From contig JACKPR010000003.1 in NCBI GenBank assembly GCA_024233395.1, positions 124,001 through 188,000 of the forward strand: DNA of 64,000 bases, given 5' to 3'. Each line of letters starts with the position of its first letter. Positions within the stretch are counted from its first letter, which is position 1. This DNA comes from Chlamydiales bacterium. GTDB lineage: Bacteria; Chlamydiota; Chlamydiia; Chlamydiales; Simkaniaceae. A program made the translations under genes and the position numbers. Positions 43,464 through 50,689 of the stretch are shown one piece after another. A model generated the notes under the pieces. The model searched no databases. It worked only from the letters and a program-made list of their open reading frames with translations, and was not told the origin of the DNA.

Positions 43464-43716
43464 ATTTAAACAAGAGAAACTTTGGCGAGATAAGGCGGTT
43501 GATCTTTTAGAGGCCATGGGATCAAGGGTTCATTGGGTAAAGCTAGAAGGAGAGGGATTTAAAGAGCAGCTCAGGGACAAGCTTTTAGAAGAAGCAGCAG
43601 AGGTTTTCGCTGCTAAAAATAAAGAGGAACTGTTAGGAGAACTTGCTGACCTTTTAGAAAATCTTTGCTTTTTCGGAAAAAAAAGATTGAATCAAGAGGG
43701 CTGTGTAACCATTTGA
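43450..43716 (+). CDS. MazG/HisE-like nucleotide pyrophosphohydrolase, short
   Basis: The 88-residue product has the all-alpha NTP pyrophosphatase metal motif: E-E-A-A-E in KLLEEAAEVFAA and E-L-A-D in LLGELADLLENL, i.e. E-x-x-E then E-x-x-D. The opening KQEKLWRDKAVDLLEAMG matches the K-L-V-R-D-K start of house-cleaning noncanonical NTP pyrophosphatases. The start at ATG 43450 has AAGGAAG upstream and overlaps the previous stop by 14 bp. The C-terminus is shorter than in relatives and changes character after a run of eight A (about 43678-43685), so a frameshift truncation is possible. Confidence 0.65.
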   Translation: MKYRKFKQEKLWRDKAVDLLEAMGSRVHWVKLEGEGFKEQLRDKLLEEAAEVFAAKNKEELLGELADLLENLCFFGKKRLNQEGCVTI

Positions 43717-44856
43717 TTAGATTAGGCTTAAGCTGGCATTGCGAAGCTTTGCGACCAGAGCTAAGATCACTTCGGTTGCTTTTTCGATCTCTTCCGGAGT
43801 ATTCATGCGGGAAAAAGAAAAACGGAGGGAAGAGGAAGCTCTCTCTTTAGAGTATCCCATGTTGAGGAGGACGCGCGAAGGTTCTAGAGCGCCGGAAGCG
43901 CAAGCAGAGGCATAAGAGACAGCGATTTTTTCCATATCTAGAGAGATAAGGAGAGATTCTGCGTCAACACCTGGAAAATAGAGGTTGCTGGTGTTGGGAA
44001 GTCGGGGGCCTTCTCCATTGACTTCAAGATCGGGAATCTCTTCAATAAGTCGTGCTTCAAATTGCTCACGCAGTGATTTCATATGAGCGAAATCTTCATC
44101 TTCATCGAAAATTGTTAGAGCACGTGCCATTCCAACAATCCCAGCAAGATTTTCTGTTCCGGATCGGAGCTTTTTCTCTTGGCCTCCGCCCGTTAATAGG
44201 GAGGTTGGTTTAAAACCTGAACGGACAAAAACAAATCCTACCCCTTGGGGTCCATGAAACTTATGAGCAGAAAAGGCCATTCCAGAAACTCCTTCTGGAA
44301 TGGAAAAGGGTTCTTTCCCGAGCAGAGCAACACCATCTAAAATAAGAGGAATATTTGCTCTTTTAGCAACTGTAGCGATCGCTTCAATATCGAGCTTGAT
44401 CCCTGTTTCACTATTTGCTGCTGAAAGGACGATGAGCTTGGTATTCGGCTGAAGGGCTTCCTGAAGGTCTTTAACTCTAGGAGCTCCATAAGAATCGATA
44501 GGAAGATAAGAGATATGTGCTCCATGCTCTCTTAAATCCTCTAGGGTATTATAGACACAGGGATGATCGATAGGGGAAGCGATAATATGGGAAGTGGGGT
44601 CGGATAAGGCTCCACGAATTAAAAAATTCATCCCTTCTGTTCCACCAGAAGTAAAAAGAATTTCGCTCGGTTTGACATTGAGAGATCCCGCAATAGTATT
44701 TCGGGAGTCGGTGAGGATTTTTTTTGCTTCCTGGCCAAAAGAGTGGATGCTTGAGGGGTTATGAGGTGGGGCTGCAAGTTCTCCGATCATTGCATCCAGA
44801 ACGTCTGGATCCAGAGGAGTTGTTGCATTGTTATCTAGATAGATTCTCTCGTTCAT
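43717..44856 (-). CDS. NifS/IscS-like cysteine desulfurase
   Basis: The PLP enzyme removes sulfur from cysteine for Fe-S clusters and thiolation. Motifs: IYLDNNATTPLDP at the N-terminus, TSGGTEGMNFLI, the PLP Lys in AFSAHKFHGPQGVGF, and the catalytic Cys in SYASACASGALEPS near residue 324. I choose ATG 44856 (379 aa); a TTG at 44868 is less likely. Its first 26 bases overlap the end of the PP2C gene upstream. The pair matches CT258-CT259 of C. trachomatis. The stop is directly adjacent to the stop of the convergent MazG-like gene. Confidence 0.92.
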   Translation of the reverse strand: MNERIYLDNNATTPLDPDVLDAMIGELAAPPHNPSSIHSFGQEAKKILTDSRNTIAGSLNVKPSEILFTSGGTEGMNFLIRGALSDPTSHIIASPIDHPCVYNTLEDLREHGAHISYLPIDSYGAPRVKDLQEALQPNTKLIVLSAANSETGIKLDIEAIATVAKRANIPLILDGVALLGKEPFSIPEGVSGMAFSAHKFHGPQGVGFVFVRSGFKPTSLLTGGGQEKKLRSGTENLAGIVGMARALTIFDEDEDFAHMKSLREQFEARLIEEIPDLEVNGEGPRLPNTSNLYFPGVDAESLLISLDMEKIAVSYASACASGALEPSRVLLNMGYSKERASSSLRFSFSRMNTPEEIEKATEVILALVAKLRNASLSLI

Positions 44857-45607
44857 CTGTTTTAACAAGAACCACGGTTACATTGTCGTGACCTCCTTGC
44901 TGTTTGGCCCGTTCGATCAATGTTTCTGTAGCACTTTTGATATTTTTAGCTTTTTTTAAAATCTCAGTGATTTCATTATCACTGACCTGGTCTGTGAGAC
45001 CATCACTGCACATCAAGTATATATCATTTGGGCTTACTGGAGCAATATGGATTTCTGCCTCTACATCAGTCTGCGTTCCTATTGCTCGTGTTAAAACATT
45101 TTTATAGGGGAAATTTTGTGAATTTTCTTTTTTAACTTGTCCTTGAGCAATCATCTCATTTCTTAACGAATGGTCAAAAGTAAGCTGCTCCAAAAGTCCC
45201 TTTCGAAAACGGTAGATACGACTATCGCCAACATGGCCGTAAATCAGCGAGCGTTCATGAAAGAGGAGGGTACAAATCGTGGTTCCCATCCCTTTGTAAT
45301 CTTTTTTCTTTTTCCCCAAGTGATGGACCCAACTATTGGCATTTTCAATGCAGAGTTTATTAAAAGAGGTCAAATCAAAAATTGTCCAATTTCTTTCAGA
45401 GGAAATAAAAAGTTCTTCAATAGAAGCTGAGACAAAGCGGACGGCTTCTTTAGCAGCAATCTCCCCAGCATTATGTCCTCCCATTCCATCGGCAATCGCA
45501 AAAAAACCATGTTCTTTTAGATTTAAGAAAACATCTTCATTATTCCTCCGAACAAGGCCAACATCGGTCATTCCAAAACAGCTTAATTTAAAATCGCATT
45601 CATTCAT
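44831..45607 (-). CDS. PP2C-family serine/threonine protein phosphatase
   Basis: The 258-residue product has the metal-binding motifs of bacterial PP2C: RRNNEDVF, FFAIADGMGGHNAGEIAA (the D-G-M-G-G-H metal site), GHVGDSRIYR, MCSDGLTD and QGGHDNVTVVLV. It is expected to remove phosphate from Ser/Thr residues, with PknD as a natural opposing kinase. The ATG overlaps the serpin stop as ATGA (45604-45607), so it is translationally coupled to the serpin, and its own 3' end overlaps the cysteine desulfurase gene. No membrane span. Confidence 0.93.
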   Translation of the reverse strand: MNECDFKLSCFGMTDVGLVRRNNEDVFLNLKEHGFFAIADGMGGHNAGEIAAKEAVRFVSASIEELFISSERNWTIFDLTSFNKLCIENANSWVHHLGKKKKDYKGMGTTICTLLFHERSLIYGHVGDSRIYRFRKGLLEQLTFDHSLRNEMIAQGQVKKENSQNFPYKNVLTRAIGTQTDVEAEIHIAPVSPNDIYLMCSDGLTDQVSDNEITEILKKAKNIKSATETLIERAKQQGGHDNVTVVLVKTDERENLSR

Positions 45608-46836
45608 GACGCAGTATGTCCCTCACTATTGATAGATTGTTCAGCAGGATTTAAGCACTCTCCCAAGAATAAAAGAAGGTTTGTATCGAAGTCATAAATG
45701 GCATATAGAAAAGGATGATTTACATTCATTTCAATAGGATTTTCAGGCTCTCGAAAAGATTTTAAACTAAAGGTGATACTTGATCCAGCTACGGCAAAGA
45801 TCCCCCCTTCATCAATCGATAAAACGCTTTCATGAAGAGCTTGGCTGATATAAAGGTCTTGTTTTCCATCGATTCCTGAAAAATTTGCATTTGTATTCAA
45901 CGCTGAATTAATGCCAAGAGCTCTAAATAACCCCATAAGGTTGAGCTTGTCGCTAACGATAAATTTAGGGAGACTCAAATCGACATCTTTCTTTTCAAAT
46001 TGATTTAAATAAGTGAGAAATCCTTTAGGTTTTGATTCATCTTGAGAGTAGTAAAAATCATAAAGGGGATCCTGTTCTTCTTTAGGAAGGAAAATGATAA
46101 AAGAAATATTCGAGTTTAATCCTTCAATAGGAAGAGCAACGACTTGAGTGTCACTATTTTCAAAATAATAAAGAGAAGATTTTTGATTCATCATTCTACA
46201 ATTGACATAGTGACCTTCAAGGGTTTTAAATTGGCCACTTCCGCTCCGTTGTGTTGGAAAAGGACTTTGCCAGGAACCCTGAATATACAGGGTATTGAGG
46301 AGAATCATTTTAGTAGATGTCGTTAGAGTTGTCGGGTCGATAAAGCTGGAAATTTTACCTTCTGAATGACTACGCATCCAATCATTCATTTTTGAGGCAG
46401 CTAACTGAGGTTTTGTTAAATCGATCTTTTCGATGATCCCATTAAAATCTTCTTGGACGATTGTTTTATAAGAGGAAAGAAGAGAAGTATCATTTCCAAG
46501 CCAAGCGCTAACACCTACTTTAACCCCTCTTCCTAGTCGATCCCGTATATTCCGATAGGCATCTCCCACTTGATTTTGAAAAGATGTTAAGCGAAGAGCA
46601 TTTCCCATTTCTTCAGCAGTTTTCCCTTTAGCACCCATATATGCCATAAGCAGGGAAGTGTTGATGGAAAAAGGGGAGATAACCGTATTGGAGGATTTGT
46701 CCATGATATAATAGAGGAACATCCCCGTTTGATTAAAGCTGTCTGCAAGTTTATCTTCTCCTTGTTGGGCTTTTAGAGGTGAGATGGCTGCAAATAGTCC
46801 AACGAAAAGTAGAAATCGTATTGGGGATAGTCTCAT
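45604..46836 (-). CDS. Serpin family serine protease inhibitor
   Basis: The 410-residue protein begins with a signal peptide (FLLFVGLFAAISPLKAQ) and carries serpin landmarks: NTVISPFSINTSLLMAYMGAKGKTAEEM, NTLYIQGSWQSPF, LPKFIVSD and NHPFLYAIYD. The reactive loop runs from SIDEGGIFAVAGSS; counting 17 residues from the hinge Glu gives P1 Lys359 and P1' Ser360, which would target trypsin-like proteases. The hinge has Gly at P15 but Ile at P14, where inhibitory serpins usually have Thr or Ser, so inhibitory action is not certain. It could act on host or own periplasmic proteases. It is coupled to PP2C. Confidence 0.92.
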   Translation of the reverse strand: MRLSPIRFLLFVGLFAAISPLKAQQGEDKLADSFNQTGMFLYYIMDKSSNTVISPFSINTSLLMAYMGAKGKTAEEMGNALRLTSFQNQVGDAYRNIRDRLGRGVKVGVSAWLGNDTSLLSSYKTIVQEDFNGIIEKIDLTKPQLAASKMNDWMRSHSEGKISSFIDPTTLTTSTKMILLNTLYIQGSWQSPFPTQRSGSGQFKTLEGHYVNCRMMNQKSSLYYFENSDTQVVALPIEGLNSNISFIIFLPKEEQDPLYDFYYSQDESKPKGFLTYLNQFEKKDVDLSLPKFIVSDKLNLMGLFRALGINSALNTNANFSGIDGKQDLYISQALHESVLSIDEGGIFAVAGSSITFSLKSFREPENPIEMNVNHPFLYAIYDFDTNLLLFLGECLNPAEQSINSEGHTAS

Positions 46837-46898
46837 GAAATAGATGATCCTGTTTAACGGGACTACTGTGAACTGGAATTTTCAGACCACATCAGCCC

Positions 46899-47747
46899 TT
46901 AATTTGAAATTAAAAGTATACGAATAACACTTATCGAATTGAATGTCATGTGTAAAGCGATCGGTGCGAAAAGAGAGCGCTGTCTTTCATAGAGAAAACC
47001 AAGAAATAAAGCGAGGGTAAAAAGTGAAAAAAGAAGAGAAAAATTGCTGAGGCCTTGGTCAGGAGAAAAGTGAAATGCAGCAAAAAATAGAGAAGAAAGG
47101 ATAAGAGCTCCCACACGTTTGACTTTCTTTTTTAAGTAATTATAGAGAATTCCTCGAAAAACGAACTCTTCAATGGTGGGGGCAGCAATGAGTATCGCAA
47201 AAAGTGCAATGAAGAGCAGATAGGGAGATTCTTTGGCCATTTTTAAGAAGCGAATAGCGATTTGGTCTAGTCCCGTATATCCTGTAAGAAAATAGACGAT
47301 CGATTCAACATATTGCGAAACAGCAACAACAACTGGAAAGGAGATGAGCCAAGTTAAAAGACCGAGTCCCAAATCCTCTAAAATACATTTAAAACGGGCG
47401 CGATCGGGATGAATCCAAACCCTTTTAATCATCCCTTCTTTTTGAAGGATTGAAAAACAGAAAAGATAGGTAATAGCCCAGGCAAGGGCGAGAACTTGAA
47501 GGAGGGTGATTAGAAGTGCAGGGGAGTAAGTCATCAGTTTAACAATAGAGCTTCCTAAAAACTGAACACTTAAGGGTGCAATAATGAAGAAAATTAAAAG
47601 GTATCCAATAAAACCAATAAGAGGAAAGCGGAGATCAATAGAAAATTCTCTGAGGACCTTTATTTTAAAAAAAGATAGGCGATAAGCGATATATAAAAAA
47701 AGAGCTCCTATTCCAGAGAAGAGGAGCCCTGTGTATAGATAATCCAC
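46899..47747 (-). CDS. CPBP family intramembrane metalloprotease
   Basis: The 282-residue protein has about eight spans and the three motifs of CPBP (Abi/CAAX) proteases: E-E-x-x-x-R in TIEEFVFRGILY, F-x-x-x-H in FAAFHFS, and H-x-x-x-N in ALHMTFNSIS. They form a zinc-type active site in the membrane. The target is unknown; such proteins process prenylated or other membrane substrates or act in bacteriocin immunity. It overlaps by one base the start of its position after the lipoprotein gene upstream (its ATG 47747 touches that gene's stop), giving a two-gene unit that recalls CT253-CT254. Confidence 0.88.
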   Translation of the reverse strand: MDYLYTGLLFSGIGALFLYIAYRLSFFKIKVLREFSIDLRFPLIGFIGYLLIFFIIAPLSVQFLGSSIVKLMTYSPALLITLLQVLALAWAITYLFCFSILQKEGMIKRVWIHPDRARFKCILEDLGLGLLTWLISFPVVVAVSQYVESIVYFLTGYTGLDQIAIRFLKMAKESPYLLFIALFAILIAAPTIEEFVFRGILYNYLKKKVKRVGALILSSLFFAAFHFSPDQGLSNFSLLFSLFTLALFLGFLYERQRSLFAPIALHMTFNSISVIRILLISN

Positions 47748-48412
47748 TACTTGCTCTTTGATAAGAGGATGTAATCTTCGATCCTTTTAACCACCTCTTT
47801 AGAGAGTTGAGCGTGGGCTAATCCCATTGGAGAAACACTATAGGTGATTTTCTTCCAACGCTCTGGGTTGGGCTCATTAAGATTTGCAGGTTTCGGGATA
47901 ATATGATTTTGATGGACAAATTCTTGGAGAATGACTTCTGGTGTTCTTCCTCTTAAATCAAAAACTCGAATACGTATTGTCATGGAAAGCTCAGAAGAAG
48001 GGGTGATTTTATCGAGAAAATTCCCTTTCAACTCCTTTGGGTGGATATCATGTTCTACAAGTTCTGTAAAAACAACATATTCATGATTTTCAAAGGCCTC
48101 TTTAACCCAAGAAACATCTGCTGCAAAGGGGTTATTTTCAGCTGATAAATCTGCAATAGCTGCATTGATATCGCTTGGAGTACTTACATAAAAATTATTC
48201 CGCTTCATCAGGCGATTTTTCAAACTATCCGTAAATTCTTCAGATAAACTCCACCCTAGCTTGCTTTCAGAGCGATCAAAAACGGGAACAAAAGCGACAA
48301 TGGGCTTTGCTCTACCATCGTCATGAAAACGTGTTGCGTGTTCATAATTTCCCTTAGAACTACATCCTAAAAGGGTAAAAAGTGCGAGTAATATTCCTAA
48401 TCGTTTCATCAT
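47747..48412 (-). CDS. Putative lipoprotein (221 aa)
   Basis: The signal peptide MMKRLGILLALFTLLG is followed by CSSK, so Cys17 is the probable lipid attachment site. The mature domain begins ARFHDDGRAKPIVAFVPVFDRS and resembles the general layout of envelope lipoproteins of the LpoB/CsgG-like kind, with an alternating beta/alpha pattern and a C-terminal helix pair, but this comparison is weak. The position next to a CPBP protease and near yidC and dnaA recalls the C. trachomatis lipoprotein CT253. Function unknown. Confidence 0.75.
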   Translation of the reverse strand: MMKRLGILLALFTLLGCSSKGNYEHATRFHDDGRAKPIVAFVPVFDRSESKLGWSLSEEFTDSLKNRLMKRNNFYVSTPSDINAAIADLSAENNPFAADVSWVKEAFENHEYVVFTELVEHDIHPKELKGNFLDKITPSSELSMTIRIRVFDLRGRTPEVILQEFVHQNHIIPKPANLNEPNPERWKKITYSVSPMGLAHAQLSKEVVKRIEDYILLSKSK

Positions 48413-48842
48413 TTTGGGGCTCCAGACATTTCCTGACTTAAAAAATTAAGGATAGCGAAAGAAGAATTATGCTGCAACGAATGAACTTATTCTCAAGATA
48501 GCTTCATTATTTACCTGAACTCTGCGTTTATTAGGTTTCTTCTGTTTTTGAATAGATTTTTCAGTCTATTTTAGATCACATTGTTCATGAGACATGGGAG
48601 CTAATAGAGACTGAAAAAGATAAGAAAAAGGGTGGAATAAAAAAATATCTTTAAATTGGAATAGGTTCATGTTAAAATTCGGTAAATCGGTAGAACCTTT
48701 TAATTCGGGTAGATTCATAGGTTCAAAAATTGATTTTGAAAGAATATATTCATCAAAGGTGTGAATTTTTCTTGCACTTTTTGTTTAATGGTGAAAAACT
48801 CTTTCTAAGAACTATTGATACAATTATTAGGAGGAGACATAG
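48413..48842. other. 430-bp intergenic region between lipoprotein and slc1
   Basis: It contains an imperfect inverted repeat (about 48554-48573 with 48601-48621), an R2 copy (48634-48671) with a degenerate second half (48691-48718), and a 31-codon open frame from the ATG at the end of the R2 copy (48669-48764). No RNA gene was recognised. Confidence 0.5.
48634..48671 (+). repeat. R2 repeat copy D, ending at an ATG
   Basis: This stretch matches 38091-38127 closely (A-rich run, ATATCTTTAA, GGAATAGGTTCATG). The terminal ATG opens a 31-codon frame ending at 48764, for which there is no other support. Confidence 0.65.
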
Positions 48843-49388
48843 ATGTCACTGCAAAATGCTGAGGCTAATTTAAAAGAGTTTGGTAAGGAACTCAACTTAG
48901 AAGGATTAGCCTTTGATGAAAATCACACCTGTATATTAGGGATTGATAATACCTTTTCTCTTCATTTGACCTATGAGCCAAATTCTGATCGACTTTATCT
49001 CTATTCTCCCATATTGGATGGTCTTCCAAAAGATGATCCATCAAGATTAAAACTTTATGAAGCCCTTCTTGAAGGCTCAATGCTCGGTGGGCAAATGGCT
49101 GGAGGCGGCGCTGGGGTCGCAGTCAAGGAAGAGCTAATTTTAATGCACTGTGTCTTAGAAATGGGCTCAGGTGCAGATCCATCTTCTCTTAGACGTTTTG
49201 CTCCACTTTTTGTAGAATCTGTTGAAAAATGGCGAGAAAGAGCAAAAAACATCATTGAAGGAAGAGATCCAGGTGCTACAGGAATCCCTGGTGGTGGACC
49301 CATTGGCGGTGGCGGACAACAACGCCAACAACCAGGTAAAGGTGATGATGATAAACCAAAACCAGGTGATCGCTTTATCAAGATTTAG
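48843..49388 (+). CDS. slc1: Slc1-like type III secretion chaperone (CesT family)
   Basis: The protein closely resembles the chlamydial chaperone Slc1 (CT043): QNAEANLKEFGKELNLEGLAFD, TCILGIDNTFSLHLTYEPNSD, the stretch YEALLEGSMLGGQMAGGGAGVA and LILMHCVLEM all fall in the expected order. Slc1 is a class I chaperone for early type III effectors in Chlamydia. The 181 residues end in a Gly/Gln/Pro-rich tail (about 145-175). A strong RBS AGGAGG (48829-48834) ends 8 bases before the ATG. Its stop overlaps that of dnaA on the other strand by 4 bp. Effector partners cannot be read from the sequence. Confidence 0.88.
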   Translation: MSLQNAEANLKEFGKELNLEGLAFDENHTCILGIDNTFSLHLTYEPNSDRLYLYSPILDGLPKDDPSRLKLYEALLEGSMLGGQMAGGGAGVAVKEELILMHCVLEMGSGADPSSLRRFAPLFVESVEKWRERAKNIIEGRDPGATGIPGGGPIGGGGQQRQQPGKGDDDKPKPGDRFIKI

Positions 49389-50689
49389 TGGATAATCCGC
49401 TGGATATCATTAAGAGGAAGGAGAAATCCTTCCTCTTTTTTTTCGATGCCCTTTTTTACCCGCTTAACACTTGTCATAACAGTTGAATGGTCCCGAGAAA
49501 AAAGGCGACCAATTTTGGGATAGGGTAGATTTAATTTTTCTCTACAAAGATACATGGCAATTTGCCTTGGAAGGACGCATTCTTTATTTTGCGCCTTCCC
49601 AAGGATGTCTTCGGTTTTAATTCCGAAAGTATTAGCCACAGTTTTAAGGATCTTTTCTGGTGTAAGGAAGGTTTCTGATTCTTTTTCAACGAGATCTTTA
49701 AGATGGTATTCAGCAATTTCTAGATCAGGAGGAATGGTACTGTGAGGAAGGCGGAGAGCTAAAGCTTCAAGAGCTTGAATGAGAGCATGAAGATTTTTAA
49801 AAGATTTCAAGAGAAATTCTTTAAGGGGAGAGCTAAGAGGAAGTTGGAGAGATGAAGCTCTCGATTCTACAATCTTTACTCGCTCTCTTTCATTGGGAGG
49901 ACAAATAGAAAGGGTAATTCCCCATTCAAAGCGACTAATAAGGCGTTCTTCGATTTCTTCAAGCATCCGTGGAGGATGACTCGATCCTAAAATAATCTGA
50001 AGGCCTGCAGTATGGAGGCGATTAAAAGTATGAAAGAGCTCTTCTTGTGTGGCAATTTTTCGAGAGAAAAGATGCACATCATCAATGATTAAGACTTCGA
50101 TATCTCGGTAGGCTTTTCGAAATTCTTGGAGAGAAGCAGAACGAAAGGCACGAATGACATGTTCGGTAAAGGTATCGGCACGTACATAAAAACAACGCTT
50201 TCCTTTTTCTAGGAGGGCTTTAGCTGTTGCCATGAGGAGGTGAGATTTTCCACTTCCTTTAGGACCATAAATATAGATGGGATTGTAGTTTCCCATAGGG
50301 AGGGATTCTTCGACAAGTTCCAAAAGGATATTAAGAGGAAGGTTTTCTTCTGACTCTTCAACAAATGTTTCAAAAGTTGCATGGGGTTCTAAAGGATCGT
50401 GCTGATAAAAATTCTTCTCATCTTCATCTTTATCTTTTTTTGGGGGATATTCTTTTCCTTGAATAGAAAAATGAACTTTGATCACCTTTCCTCTTGCCGT
50501 TAAAAAGTGCTTGGAGATGTAGGGCGTCACATATTCTTTAAACCAATTGATTTGAAAAGAATCTGCAGCATCTAAATAAAGGTTTCCAGCATCAAACTTG
50601 AGGACTTTTAAAGGGCGAAGCCACTCGGTGACGGTTTTACTTCCGAGTTCATGATCTAAAAGACTAAGGAGATCATTCCATGCTTTCAC
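49385..50689 (-). CDS. dnaA: Chromosomal replication initiator protein DnaA (chlamydial paralogue)
   Basis: The 434-residue AAA+ protein has a short DnaA N-domain (about 1-75, W-x-x-x-L-x-x-L-x-x-x-L), Walker A GPKGSGKSH (142-150), Walker B VLIIDDVHLF, and domain IV with LPRQIAMYLCREKLNLPYPKIGRLFSRDHSTVM, the DnaA-box-binding signature. Chlamydiae often encode two DnaA proteins; this one is in the position of the CT250 (dnaA next to yidC) copy. It overlaps the yidC stop by 4 bp, so the two are coupled. No cluster of DnaA boxes was found nearby. Confidence 0.9.
   Translation of the reverse strand: MKAWNDLLSLLDHELGSKTVTEWLRPLKVLKFDAGNLYLDAADSFQINWFKEYVTPYISKHFLTARGKVIKVHFSIQGKEYPPKKDKDEDEKNFYQHDPLEPHATFETFVEESEENLPLNILLELVEESLPMGNYNPIYIYGPKGSGKSHLLMATAKALLEKGKRCFYVRADTFTEHVIRAFRSASLQEFRKAYRDIEVLIIDDVHLFSRKIATQEELFHTFNRLHTAGLQIILGSSHPPRMLEEIEERLISRFEWGITLSICPPNERERVKIVESRASSLQLPLSSPLKEFLLKSFKNLHALIQALEALALRLPHSTIPPDLEIAEYHLKDLVEKESETFLTPEKILKTVANTFGIKTEDILGKAQNKECVLPRQIAMYLCREKLNLPYPKIGRLFSRDHSTVMTSVKRVKKGIEKKEEGFLLPLNDIQRIIH

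Noticed and set aside
43665..43850. 61-codon plus-strand frame across the MazG-like and nifS 3' ends
   Set aside because: It runs antisense through the conserved C-terminus of the desulfurase. Only its first part is of interest, as a possible frameshift tail.
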